Below are positions 34,821-48,291 of a DNA stretch of 64,000 nucleotides, one piece after another. How positions within the stretch are numbered: the first letter of the stretch is position 1; each line of letters opens with the position of its first letter. Location of the stretch: assembly GCA_024138015.1 (NCBI GenBank), contig JAMXBB010000007.1, forward strand, positions 72,660,932 through 72,724,931, in the 5' to 3' direction. The translations under genes were made by a program, and so were the position numbers. The notes below the pieces were generated by a model. It saw only the letters and a list, made by a program, of their open reading frames with translations. It did no database searches and was not told the origin of the DNA. The stretch comes from Lumnitzera littorea (lineage: Eukaryota; Streptophyta; Magnoliopsida; Myrtales; Combretaceae).

Positions 34821-36957
34821 TGTAGACACCTAATTTTTGCCCCTTTATAGTCTTAATCTTTATTTTTACAAAAAGGATCCTAATTCCAAAAGATAAAAAA
34901 TAATAAAAATTAACAAATAATGAAAATACCAAAAAAATAAGAAAAGGAAAAATTATAAAAATTTCGTAGATTTTTAGGAAGTAATTTATATTAGGAATAA
35001 TTAGTTTTAGTGTTAGTTTAGTTAAAAATTTTTAGTTTAGGTATTCAGATAGTTTAAATATAATTTAATTGTAATGAATGTCAAGGCACATACTAACGGC
35101 TTAACGGATAAGTATCAGGGTATTTGGGTTGGATTTAATTTAAGGTTATGGGTTCGAGTCTTAGCAAGCACCTATGTCTTTATTTTTCTATCTTTATAAA
35201 AGTGAGATGAAAACAGGGATGTATATCTAAGATCATTTGAATCTAGTTGATTTTATTAAATCAGATTTGAATTAAATTTGGATCTAGTTTAATAAATTAA
35301 TTAGATATGAAAGATATGATTTGCGAATGATATGAGTTGGACTCTTTATAAACACACACATGCTGCACCACCAGGGGACCGAGCCCCTCAATCGCCTGAT
35401 CAAATTTCAAGCAACAAATCCAACTGTAGCCGAAGCCTTCTTGACGTAAGCCTCGCTCCATCACTGAAGTTCCTGACAACCAACAAATTCATGCACTCAA
35501 TTCCTTGACCCAACAATCCATGCAACAACCTACAAATGCCCGATCGAACCTAGCTGTTGCTGCACCGTCACAATCCCATGACTAGTAAACAGCAGCAATT
35601 CCATACGTAGACAGAGTAAAACCAACTTGACCGACAGCAGCATCCAACCGACAGCAGCCCGATCCTGAGCCACACATAACACTCCCTTTCTCGCACACAC
35701 CGTCCACACAAGCGACCGCCAACATTACAACCCGACGCTCAATCTTCAACCAGCCATCGACTTGAACCATCACCGTTGGCCATGATTTGCAATGAGAAGT
35801 TGGATTGAAGTTGCTGTTGAAGGGAGTGAAGGCCAACCCGTGACCAGCAAAAAGTTAGAATTTGAATACTCACCCACTGGACATACACCGACGCCAGCCC
35901 CACATTCCACTGCACATCACCAACTCCAAAACAGCAAGCCCCGACGTCGAATTGTACACTCCACAGTTCGATACCGTCGCTGCTCCATCTGCGCCATTAT
36001 CGTACAAGAACAAGCCAGGTTCAGTTTTTCCAAATCTTAGTTTTCTTATTTTATTTTATTTATTTCATTCTTTTATTTATTTAGTTATCATTATTATCAT
36101 TATATTATTAGTTCCCTAGTTATTTGATGTAGTATATGTGTATATGACTATATTAGTTTAGGTGACTTGTTAGTATTAGTTTTTTTATATATTAAGTAAG
36201 TTACGTAATATTACTAATCTATTTAGGTAGATAATTGTTTAATAATAATAGAATATATATATATGTATATTAGTCTAGGAATTTTTAAGATTAGTTTTTT
36301 AGGATTTCTCGCTTAAAAAATCAAATTTTTTTTGAAGTAAAAATTAACAAAAAGTCTATAAATTGTTTAAGATGTTTTAGAGATTTTTTTTTTTTTTTTA
36401 CGACTTAGGACCCTTTAGTTTTTTAAAATAAACTAAATCAATTAAGAACATAAAGCTTGTCGGTTTTCAAAAATTAAAATAAATTAACACAGTAAAGTTT
36501 TTGAAAGAACTACGATCGTCTGATCTCGGTTAATAGGTACGTAGGTACCTTCAGGGCGACGATAAAATATGTAGAAACTTAGGTTCTTTTTATTTTATTT
36601 TATTTATTTATTTTAAATATTATAATTAAAAAAATAATTCTAATTTTGGTAAATGTATAGTGGTACCCGTTAAGGTTTAATAGGTTAGCCCCCGAATTTG
36701 GAATCCTCTGATTCTTCATTAAATTTAAAATCGAAGACTGGTAGCCAAATTATAATCAATTCATCCAATTGGTTACGGTTTCTTTTTCTTTTCCCGACTT
36801 CGGTCGGGTAGCGACTCTAAAAATAATTTTCAATAAAAAACCAGAATTTCTCGATTTCTTTAGTCGATGATTAATATTAAATGGGTTAGGGTTTAGTATT
36901 AATTAAGAAATAAGAAATTAATTTTAAATAATAGAAAATAAAAAATCAGGCTTGACA
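34821..36957 (+). mobile_element. 2.1-kb solo LTR inserted in element G
   Basis: It starts TGTAGACACC and ends GGCTTGACA; about 2137 bp. It interrupts the frame between QKKQD and GRLRL; the flanks are ATGTT on the left and ATGGG on the right, consistent with a damaged 5-bp target copy. It contains a TATA signal (CTTTATAAACACAC, about 35343), a GC-richer transcribed part (35350-36010) and tRNA-like boxes near 35100-35160. The window start (1-509) carries the same family in the other orientation. No internal domain is present. Confidence 0.78.
35098..35160 (+). other. tRNA-like pol III promoter boxes inside the solo LTR
   Basis: GGCTTAACGGATAAGTATC (from 35098) resembles an A box, and GGGTTCGAGTC (35150-35160) is a near-perfect B box. 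Spacing is like that in a tRNA gene. The same layout occurs in the copy at 134-201. A functional tRNA cannot be folded from it. Confidence 0.42.
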
Positions 36958-38583
36958 ATGGGAGACTGAGATTATATATTGACTATCCAACTTTAACTAA
37001 GTTCATTGTAAGGAATCATTATTCAATCCCTTGATCGCTGATCTATTTGATCAACTGAGCAGGGCTAAATACTTTACAAAGCTGGGTCTTCGATCAAGGT
37101 CTCATCATGTCTGTATTGCTAAGGGTAATAAGCCTAAGATGACATATGTTACCTAGTATGGTGCTTTTGAGTTCTTGGTGATGTTCTTTGGTCTTACCAA
37201 TGCCCCTGTAACCTTTTATACTTTGATGAATAATGTATTTTATGATTACCTCAATAAATTTGTAGTTGTTTATCTAGATAACATTATTGTATATAGTAGG
37301 ACATTGCAGGATCATGTAAACCACTTACAGATGGTTTTCCAGAAGTTGCAAGAAAATCATTTATATGTGAAATGTGAGAAGTGTGCCTTACCCTAAAGCA
37401 CATCAACTTCTTACATCATTTAGTTGAAGATGAGTGGATTTGGATAGATATGACAAAGGTAGAAGTAATCAAGTAGTGGCTAATGCTTAAGAGTATGACT
37501 CAGTTTCAGTCCTTCCTTATACTTGCCAATTACTATAGAAGATTTGTGGAGGGATATTCCTACAAAGTCGTATCCCTCATGACTGCTAAAGAAGGATCAA
37601 ACATAGTCATAGAGTGAGAAATTTTAGAATGCATTTGAAGAGTTGAAGCATATAGGGATAGAGGAGTCAATCCTTGCACTTCCTAAATTTCCAAGCCTTT
37701 CAAAGTTCACAGGATGCCTTAGATATCACATTAGGTGGAGTTTTGATGTAAGAGGGCCATTTAGTGACATATAAGAGTAAGAAGTTAAACCAAATAGGGC
37801 ACAGGTACTTAGCACAAGAGAAGAAGTTACTTGCAATCGTTCTCTATCTAAGGACAAGGAAACATTATTTACTAGGATCCAAGTTTTTGGTAAAGATAGA
37901 CGATTCTACTACTAGCCACATATTGACTAATTTAAGCTCTTTACCAAGTTAGCTAGATGGAAAAAGTTCCTTATGGAGTTTGATATGGAGATTAAGTATT
38001 GTAGTGAGCAGACTAATCAGGTAGTAGATGCTTTGAGCAAGCAAGCAGATTTAGCTCCCTTATCATAGATTGTTCATCCCACTTCAATCAAAAAGCAAAT
38101 AAAGCATCATGTAAGCCAAGACTTATTGGTAAAAAATCTTAAGAAGTCGATTGAAGATGTTAAGGCCTGCAGATTTTAGGTAGAAGGAAACCTCATTTAT
38201 AAGAAGGGGTACTGACTGCATGTCCCGAAGGTAGGCAACTTGAGAAGGATGCTCATAAAGGAGTGCCATGATATTTTGTAAGCTGAATACCTTGGCTATT
38301 ACAAAACATTAAAGCTTACCGAAGTAAGGCTATTACTAGCTGAATATGAAGGAGGATGTGATGAGCTACAACTTGGCTTATTTAATTTGTCAATAGAACA
38401 AAGTTGAGAAATAGAAGACTATAGGGCTGTTGAAGTCCCTTCCTGATGTGCTTCGGAAGATGGCTTATCATAGTATGGATGAGTTCTTTAGAGAAAGCTA
38501 CCAAGTAAAGGATGGATATGGGTTTGGATGGAAAAACACAAAAAGAAAAGTATAGGTCCTGATTAAGTAACCAAGAGGGAGAA

Positions 38584-38605
38584 GGGGGGGGGGGGGGGGG
38601 GGGGG
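38584..38605 (+). repeat. 22-base G homopolymer
   Basis: An uninterrupted run of 22 G follows GAGGGAGAAG and is followed by TGGACAC. It lies just past the truncated end of element G. Exact length may be unreliable because such tracts are hard to sequence. Confidence 0.85.
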
Positions 38606-41240
38606 TGGACACATAAGATTTCTTTAGCTAGAAGATAAATGGATAGATAATGTAAATAAAGTGCATGAAAGCAAAGAGATGTGAGATAAAAAATCAAGCA
38701 AATGAATCATAGTGCTTCGACCTTATGTTTATTGCATCCTTCTAGCTTTACTTCCTGGAACTCTATTTACTTTTTGGAGTCGTTTCATTACCCACAATAT
38801 CTAACACTTTTAGAGATTACAAACAATATTTTTGCTCTGATTCAATTAGCCACACCTAGGCTAATACTGAAAACTATAGAGATTAAAAATCTCTTTAAAT
38901 TAGAACTTATATCGAGAGTACAAAAACAATGAGGAAAATAACAAAATGGGTTCTAGATAAATAAGAACTAAGATAATGAAAAGTATGTGAGCTTCTGATC
39001 AATCTTCTATTCCCAAAATAGGATATATGCAATACTTTAGGATGATAGTAGAAATTCTTTCATCTTTTTCGTTTATTTACTGTGAAGATCTTGCCTCTTT
39101 TATATATAGGAAATTGCAACAGCTAGAGGCTTTAATTTAAGGCAAGTTTTATAAAAAATTATTCTGAGCTTTTGCTTTGCAAAAATACTTTATGTATTAT
39201 CTCTTCGTTGACCTTCCATATTTGTGAGATTTTTTCCTGAGATTTCCTTTCCTTTCTCTGAATATTTTAATCATGTATGTAAGGCAAACTTTTTTAGTCA
39301 TTATTTGAATCTTTTGACCCTAATTAATTCTGAGATAGTTTGATCAAAATTTCCTTAATGTTAATTTACAAAACTTTCCAAACTTAACATATTTTATAAT
39401 AAGAAAGGTTTGTTTTTATCCCCATAGATTTTAATCCTACTTGGTGGAACATACTGAACATATTTCCTAAATTTATTCAGTAAATGAACTTGGTCTTCTT
39501 AAGTCTTGTAACAATGATTTTAATTCATGATTCTTAAATCTATATTTCCCATTTCCAGTTCTTGTACCTTCTGATTTGTCCTCTAACGTATCTTTTGTTA
39601 AATCTTAGAAGACATGTTCAAATACCTGAGAAATTGATTAACAAATACAACAATATCCAATCAAAGTAAGCATGCATACCACATGTAAACCTATTAGATA
39701 ACATCTCATTATCATCTCTTTTTGTTATTATCAAAGCATAACGAAGGGATTAACAACAGCAACCCACTATAGCCATCCTCGATAGACCCTTGACCCCAAC
39801 CTCTCATCCACCACCCATGACTACATACGACCATCGCATGCTTTTGAGAACACCATAACAAAAACCCTACTGTCGGCCCCCTTTTCAAACACCACTTCCA
39901 TGGTCTCCAAACTCAAAAATAACACCACCACCGTGATCACCATACCTAAGAACATTAGAACCCATAACCACTTTACGTAAATCACTGTCAATTGCAATAA
40001 CAAAGTGTCACTATTGCCACTCAAATTCCCAAATCACGAAAACCACTCCAAAACTTTAAGACGTGGTGTTTAGACCACTTTTTGCCAATAATTTTCTTAG
40101 GAAAAATGAATTTTATCTTCAATTTGGTGTGTAGATTGCTCTGCATGAAGCTTGGAAAGCCATGTTCTTCTTCCTTAGACAAAGAGTGATGGGAGTTACT
40201 AGAAGAGTGGTTGAGATTGTGGGAGCTAGTGATTATTATAAATATATCTTATTTTTGAGTTAAATTGCTTATGTTATTGTAAGATATATTCAGACTTGTG
40301 GCATTACAAGCGAGGGACTCGATATGACTTAGAACTTCATGGTGGTGTATTTGGACTATAGAATTAATTACTATGTTCTATTTGTTAGTATTTATCATTT
40401 TGTATATGTTTCAATGCTTTTTAAAATTGACATGACTGGTTGGAGTAACCAAAGTTGTAAAGACACCTTATGTATGTATTGAAGCTCCTGAGCTATGTGG
40501 TATCGGTTATGAGTTTCTATATAGTACATGTTAGGTTATTGTGACAAGGTTACCCCTTAGGCTGTTACAATTTTGTCTCAAGTCTCTCTCTCTCTTTTTT
40601 AATTTGACTTCACATAGCCACTTCCTTTAATTTTTTGGGTCTTATATTACCATCTAGCATTACTCAAAATTAATTCTTTTTATTATTTCCAAATTCCATG
40701 ATAATGACTCTAAATATACTTTTGTTTAATGTCAAACATACTTGAAATATCAAAATTTAAAGGTTACTAAACTATACTTTTGTCATATCCTAAAGATTAC
40801 TAGTCTAAATAATAGGGTACTTTAGTTTGCTAACTTAATATTGCATTTATAATCAGGAAACTATAGAGACCATACATATTTAGGGTTTCAAGTAAAGCTT
40901 TAATTGATATACTCTTTACTAAAAAAAAAAAATGATATACTTAGATTTGAATGATTTTCATTTTATGATTCCATTTTGATATTTACTAGCAAATAGCAAA
41001 CCGAGCTCCTACAATACATATGTATTACTTTTGTACAATGTTATAATAAAATTCAATACATGAAAGAGTTATTAAATCAATTTATACACACGATCATTAA
41101 GAGTAAAAATATTATATATAAGCTATTTCTAGAATATATGTAAATAAGAAGTAATGAACAACTAATACATTGAAAATATATTTGTTAAAATAGTAAAAAA
41201 AATTTATTAATCCAATTAATTTGCTTTATAAAAAAGATAA
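38606..41240. other. Non-coding DNA, unassigned
   Basis: No frame resembles a protein. A C-rich block at about 39730-40060 and TGTAACAGCCTAAGGGGTAA (minus strand, at about 40570) suggest remnants of an LTR in minus orientation, but no pair or target copies were found. A CT microsatellite lies at about 40583-40596. Confidence 0.4.
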
Positions 41241-44200
41241 CCGTTGCGCCCCGAAGCGGCAGAGTCGTAACAGCCCCGCCGTGTAAACCATTCTAAGATA
41301 GAAGTTGGCCTTACAACCGCTATCCTAGACCTGATCTACATAAGGCGTCCATGACTAACCCGCTTTGAAGTAAACAGTTTGTAATTTAAATAAATCATTT
41401 ACCTAAGTAAGTGAGAAAATATATATATACACTAAACTTTAGTTATTACAATTAGCGTTTACAATATTTCTCCGTAATATATTTCCTAGTTATTACATTA
41501 TTCAGAAATGAAAAATTCTAAAATAAAAGCTTAGACCTTAAAAATATATGTTTGTTCTTCAAGTGTTTTTCCTCACTCCTCGAGATCTAGCAGTTGCTAG
41601 CTTCAAAGTAGTTGTATGCCGCTTCTTAACCAGTACCTACATGACGTCTATAGGGATATAAGCAATCACAGCTCAGTAAGTTAGGATGGAAGATTTAAAA
41701 CTATACCATAAACATAACAAGGTTATCAACCAATTTATTAGGTGCAATGCATGTTCAAGCAAATGTTATCGTACAATGTTGTCTAGCCCATTGTGAGATT
41801 AGAGAAATTGCGTCCGCTCTAATTCGAGTTGAAGAGTTACCATTAATGCAACAGCTCACGACCAAACCCATGCTTGTGCAATGGAGACACCGCTCCTCCT
41901 GCGACTACCTTCGAACCATTGACTTCACCCTCGCCGCAACCTCCTCACCTGTCACTTAGTTCGACTAAGGATGAAAAAGGGACCCTTTGCAATCCTGCGC
42001 TATTCTTTTCGAAGAGGTCGGTATTTGGTCAGAGAATCCTAGGTTTCCCCTAATGGGTTGCCATGCAAGTTCGATTATGATTACTGGTCGTATATTTGGT
42101 TAAGTCCGGTTTAGGGTGATCAGTCATTTCATACAAATCATACAATACAAGCTAGAACAACAAACAAAATCATAGCATCACTCATAATCAAGCACATGCA
42201 TACAACCAACTATCTAACAAGTACAACCAACTATAATCTCAAGCTTTCAAAATACAGCATCGTATTAATCCCAACTTACCTCGACTCCTCGCTCACTCAC
42301 TTGAGGTCCGACTCACTCAGGCCATCGCCAATCATCCATATAACACAAACGTGGTTTCAGTTTTTCATATAACTATTATAGATTCGTTTTATCCCGTAAT
42401 GCTTATTATTATGTTTTTTTTAGGGTTTAATATACCTAATTATCTAGGTCTTAAGTCTTTTACAATTATTCTAGGTTTGGGATTAGGTTCGAGTTCGGTT
42501 TCCGCATCGATTTCTCAATTAGGTTCTAGTTCGATTTCTAAGTATTGTTTTATACCCGAATCTTAGAAATTCATTTCAACTCATAATGTGAAATTAATCA
42601 CATTACTTCCAAATATCTTAAATACTATTATTATCCCTAATTAGTATTTTATTTCACCCAGTACACTTAAATCCTTATTAGTGTACCGAATTTACTCCTG
42701 ATGTGAGAAATTTTTACATTTTTCGTATAATTACATAAATTTAAGTTTTCTATCAGTTTTATTATATATCCCTATTTTCTATATAATATCGATTTTTATC
42801 CTAATATTTTCTATTTATTATATTTCCAATAATTACATATTATGTATTATCACCTATTATGTATATAATACACGTATAATATTTTTATCATTCTAATTAC
42901 CATCTCCCAACATCAATTATTATTTCAAAATGTCTAAATTCATCCTAAATTAAATTTTACACCTAATTACCCTATTTTACAAAATTAACTTAAAATTTGC
43001 TATTTTTCCCCTATTACTTATTTACTACATAATTAACCTAATAATTACATCTAACACCCTAAATGCTACAAGTATCATACTTCATCATATTTCAACATCC
43101 TAAAACATATAATTATTCACTAAATCAGTAATTAACTATTTAATTACCTAATTAACCTTAAATTACCCATTTTATGCCTCATTTTAAGGCCTAAAAATTA
43201 TCTAAAATTTTTGAAAATTAATTTTTGAAAACGGGTTTCATAGCACTATTTTATATTATTTAAGTAGTCTACACAAAAATTTTGGGTTCAAAACTATACT
43301 TCTAAGGTCATTTATTTTTAAACCGAAACATGTTCGGTTTTGCATGATTTCTTAAAGACCATATATCACGAGACATATTTTCATCAAAATAATATTTTTC
43401 CTAAAAACTACATATAAAAAATTTCCAAAATAACAAAATTCATAATTTTCTAAGAATATTTATTATTTTTTACATAATTACACAAAATTGGGTTAGAAAT
43501 CGAACTCACCGGTCTGGGTGACTCCGGCCACTGCCGGCTGCCGTGGCCTTATCGGCCGGTCCAGGCGCTGCCACCACCGTGTGGTGGTGGTGGCCATCCA
43601 CTCCTAGGTGCTCATCTGGTGTGGGTTCCCTTTTAAGGCTTTAATTGCACAGTTTTTTTTTTCTAACCCTAATTTTTCTCTTAATTTCACCTCTCTCTAT
43701 TTTTTTCAATCTCCAAACTGCCCAAATGAGCTTCTAAAAAATTTGGAGTATTTATAGAGCTATAGGGAAGTTATTGTGCATTAATTTGATTAGATAATTG
43801 TCTTATCTTCTTCCAATTTGACTTTTGTGTTATTCTAATTTAATTGGCTAATTTTTTTCTTATTTTCCCCAGCTGCCACGACCTATATCTGGATCATTCC
43901 TTATTTTTCCTGATTTTTCTTGATTTTTTCTTAATTAATTATGAATTTTATTTAATTATTTAGTATTATTTTAGCACATTTTACGTATTTTAAGTAATTA
44001 CGCGTATTTCTACCTATATGTAAATTCATATATAGTACAAATAGATATTCCTAAATATTATTTAGGTCATTTTATGATTTTTAGTATACATATAATTTAT
44101 CTCTAACGATTCGTTAATTATCGGAATGCATTTTACGCATTTTCGCTAAATAACGAGTTATATACTTAAAATTTAGAATTTTTATATTCTTTTATTTTAT

Positions 44201-44340
44201 TGCTTATTTTCTTAAATTCAATCTTACCGGATTATTTTTACTAATATTTCTGGTTTTACTTATAATTTAAGCTTGATCGAATCTTTTAACCGATTGAAAC
44301 CTTAAGTGACTGATGTAGAGCTTACAGCAATGATACTTAT
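41241..44340 (-). mobile_element. Probable large LTR-type repeat (borders uncertain)
   Basis: GC-rich blocks at 41240-41340, 41800-42000 and 43490-43650 stand out from AT-rich surroundings. On the minus strand GCTCTATAAATACTCC (about 43752) is followed by a purine/pyrimidine-rich leader with AACCCTAA words and a GC-rich stretch, the usual layout of a large plant LTR promoter and R region. The left edge reads TTGCGCCCCGAAGCGGCAGA. No protein frame is recognisable. It could equally be an old decayed element of another type. Confidence 0.35.
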
Positions 44341-47087
44341 AGAAAAAATAAATGAGATATTTGCAAGACTTCGATTTTCAACCAACTATTAAAGGCTTAG
44401 TATGGTGTCATGTTTCTAATAGTTATGTAATTTAGAAAAAATGACTTAGGAAGTGAGGAAATAAAGTGATCATGAAAGGTATGAGTAATGAGTATCATTA
44501 CGTAAAGTAATCATAGCAGTTCGGAATCGGTAGATTTAGAATTGTGAAAAATATTTTTGGAATCAAATAAATTTTTAATATATGGTATAAATATTAAAAA
44601 AAAAATTATAGTGAAGTTTATTTTTCAAAATAGAGTCTATAAAGCATTTAATTTAATAAAAATGTAATTTTATCGATATTATATAGTCTCATCGAAAACT
44701 AATGATTTGAGTTTCAACAAATAACAACAAATAACAAGTCCTCATAAATAAATCATTTGAACAAGGAAATAAATCGAAAGACATAAAATAATGTCTAAGA
44801 AATATGTGTACATGGTTAATATACTTAGTATATAACATATGCACCTGTAATTAATTATAATTTGTACAATATATATAATACATTAACATAATTTAGCAGT
44901 ATTAGTGGGGAAATCAATAAAATATTGAGAGACAACTTCTTTGAGAAGTTGAGGGTGTGGCAAACATAAATGTAAAAAAAAAAGTGGAAAGTGTTGATAC
45001 CTAGCATATGTAATCTAAAGGAGAAAGTAGTAAGAGAAACTTCACATGGACATTTGGAAAAATTTTCATCGACCCTCTATGCTTTGTGGGAATCCCAAAC
45101 TAGTCTTCTACATGCTTTTTTGTTAATGTAGACTTGGAAAAATTGGAGGGAACTAAAGAAAAGATACGGAGAGATTAGAGGAAAAATCAACAATAACAGA
45201 TGAAAATATGAATATGAGTGGTTATGGAGATTTAAGCAAGATCTAGAAACAAACCAACAACACGATCCAATAGGAAATGTTCCTTCTGGAGTTGTTGACA
45301 ACCACCTATGGTTGGAAGATGACTAGAAAAGCTAGCAACGTTGAGTGTTCAATTTTTGTAAATCTTTCACTAAATTTCTAAAAATAGCAAACGTTTTTCA
45401 AAAATTATAAAACTTAGTTTTCCTAAGTTATTTTGCACGATGAATTCAAATATCAAACTAGATTTTTGAGATTCAAAGTAAAAATATAGGTTCCTTAAGA
45501 GATTGGGCTTAAAAAATGAATTTTACAATAAATTTAAAAAATAGTAAATGATATAGTTTTTACTTTAATTTTTGTATACAAGTTCCTAAAAGGGTTTACT
45601 TTAATGCTATGTAATGAATTTTTGAAAAACTATGAAGTTTGATTTTGGGTAATTTTAGTTTCATATGGAATAAAGAGTTGGAAGTGTAAGAAAGTAATAT
45701 TTGTTTTAAGTAATTTGGTTTGCATGTATTATAACTTGGTTATAATTGGGTTTTAGGATGCTGACTTAATTTGGTGGAGTATGGAAATAGGGGAGATGGT
45801 ATTGAAATCTTGCGATTTAATAATTTAAGAAGTGTTTTGTACAGGTCAAAATATAAATTAGAACGTTAGGTAGGTGAAAATAAGAAATAACTTGATATAT
45901 AGAATCTAGGTTAGAAAACCGATGCAGTGGGTTGATTGATTTTAGATACATATATGTATTTTCAAAATAAATTTCTATAACTTCCATATTTTGGCCATAT
46001 AGTTAACTTGGGTCATCTACTAATAAAACTATAGCAAGTAGATGTTTTAAAAGTTTTTTACCATAATATCTCAATTTGGGATTAAAATGGTGTAATAAAG
46101 ATCTAAAATATAATAGTACATGGATAGCAATCAAGACAATTAAAAATTATGTTAGAAAGTACATTGGAGGAACTTTGTATACAAAAGGTAAGTCGGAAAT
46201 TGGGTTGGAAACTAAATAAGGAGGTATTTGAGACCAAATTTGTCTTAAAAAGAATAACATCAAGACTTAGACCTCAAATATAAGTAAGTTAGTAACCTTG
46301 CTTATACTTAACCTATAATTACTTAAGTGTCGTACATGTTTTATTTAAGTGAAGTGGGCTTAGGAAGAGTTTCGAATGCAAGAGTAAGTTTTGCGAATTT
46401 GGTAAGTGGCTCAAGTAAGTAGATTGTTGTGTTTTAGAATAGATTTTATCTACTGTTAACATATCTAACTATAGTAAATGTGGCCAAACTTGTATGCATG
46501 AATGTGATATGTTGATTGATAAGTTATGAAATGCCTTCTAAGCTCTTTTGTATATCGTGTTGGATGAGTCATGCTTAGATATTGACTATGATAACATCAA
46601 TTGTGCCATTGCTTAGTATAATTGATGATATAGATCTGTAGTCAAATTAAAGAAGAAACTAGGTATAAACTATTAGTCCTACCTTCTAAGGTGTTCACTT
46701 AAGTGAACCCGATACTGAGGTTTTAGAGATGGAAACATAAATAAAATAAAGTCAAAGCTTGGTTACTAAATAGATAAGTAAGCTTGCTTGTGTTGTTTGA
46801 TAGTTGCTCGTTTTTTCTTAGTATGTGATCGATACATTCATGGCATATTACGAAAATGACCTATGGGTTAAGCTTTCTAAAGATTAGGATTTTGTTTTGC
46901 TAAACTTTATTTTGAAAACTAGGTTTTTGTTAAGTAAACAATTAAGTTTTTGAAAGCTTGGTTTTGTAATACAAACATCTTGATTTATAAGATTGGTTTT
47001 TGAATATATAGATTTGCATAGCTTAGGTTAGATTAAGTTTGTTAAACTCTTTTCTAGGTTCTTGAATTAGGTGATTCAGATGCCTAG
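44341..47087. other. Non-coding DNA, unassigned
   Basis: No recognisable gene. The plus strand near 45180-45330 encodes short open stretches (YEWLWRFKQDLETNQQHDPI, then VVDNHLWLEDD) that look protein-like but match nothing I recognise; stops surround them. Confidence 0.4.
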
Positions 47088-48291
47088 TGATATGAGGCAA
47101 GATCACTTATTAAATTCTAATATAACAAATGTGAGTTTGAGTTGATCCCTCATAGACTACAAGCAATAATATTAACCTTAGCTTTATTATTTAACTGAAA
47201 AATTGTGATGAATTTAAATGAATTAAAAAAAAAAACTAAAATTAATGAACTAAACTAATTACTAGACTGAACTAAACAATTAGAAAGTAATAAATTTAAG
47301 AACTTATTCAAGAAAGCGAATAACATATTTAGAAATTGTTTCCTTTAAAGTTTATCATGTAATCGCATAAAATTTATCCAATTCAGTCTCTAGTATTATT
47401 GACCAGGGGAATTCTTATTTAAAACTAGTATCTTTCTCAAGCATATTAACTTTAACCATAAAATGCCTATCGGAATCTCTTCACTAGTAGAATAATTTAG
47501 GAGCCATTAACGTACAATAAATTCTCAACACAATGATATCAAATTTCTACAAGAGTCATATACTTTATCTCTAAGTGTGTAAGTAATCCCTTTTAATTAT
47601 ATCAAGATCTCACTTTGCGAGAGATTTCTCAATCTTCGTGTATGACATTAAGTATTGATACTTTAAAAATATCAATTAATAATGCAAAATACATAATTGA
47701 ATCAAGAAAACTAGAAATTTTATTGAAAATTAATAATTAATTTAATAGTCATGTGGAAACCTAAGGTTCTATAATCCTAGATACAAGAATTAAAACTAGA
47801 AATTCTGTTGTGAATTTTTCCCAATCTTGAAATTTTGGTGATGCTTCCATGTGTTCCTCTCTCTCCCCATTGAGTCTCTTCAATTTGGATGTAAAAAAGT
47901 AACTTTGAAAATCTTAACATATCCTTTCATGTCTTGTAGCTCACTATTTCTAAGGTGTAAAATTCACTTCTGGTAGGACACAACTTAGGACATGATTATA
48001 TCCTTAGGTTGTGTAACTTTCTGTTTTTAGCCTTGTTTTCTCTTAAAAATAAGCCTCTGGTTAGACACGATCATGGGTTATATCTCAATTCAAAACTTCA
48101 TAACCTTTTCATTTAAGATTTGAATTGAATGAAACTTGATTCATTTTCTTTATTTTCAATCTAGGATGTATTTAAACCCTAAAATCAAAATTTTGACTCA
48201 TTTAAATACTAATTTCTTTAAAAATAAGCTAAAATTATAAGGAAAATGCTACAAATCACCATGATAATTGTTTCTAAATTAAGACTCATCA
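47088..48291 (-). mobile_element. Athila-like solo LTR (D)
   Basis: About 1204 bp, starting TGATATGAGGCAAG in plus orientation and ending AAGACTCATCA. It shares order and words with LTRs A and B: CATAATTGAATCA, CTAGATACAAG, CAATCTTGAAATT, and a tail rich in AAAATCAAAATTTT-type words. No primer site or gag lies to the left, so it looks solo. Flanks CCTAG and CCCAA do not match well, so borders may be shifted. Confidence 0.58.

Larger units (their letters stand above)
34548..38480 (+). pseudogene. Decayed pol of element G, split by a solo LTR
   Basis: Reverse transcriptase begins in 34548-34820 (LKELPPMQSMDHEIELILGA; LLEAGFIWPSKVPYKTPILF; QKKQD). It is interrupted by the LTR 34821-36957 and resumes at 36958 with GRLRLYIDYPTLTK and IPLIADLFDQLSRAKYFTKL. 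The catalytic box is VVVYLDNIIVYS, the second Asp of Y-x-D-D being Asn. RNaseH is recognisable at about 37700-38040 (TYKSKKLNQIGHRYLAQEKK; KHYLLGSKF). The N-terminal part of integrase (about 38200-38460; LIKECHDIL, MKEDVMSYNLAYLICQ) is the last piece; the catalytic core and 3' LTR are missing. Confidence 0.82.

Noticed and set aside
38584..38612. Start of the 76-codon minus-strand frame with a poly-Pro leader
   Set aside because: The proline run is only the translation of the G homopolymer; the rest is antisense to element G.
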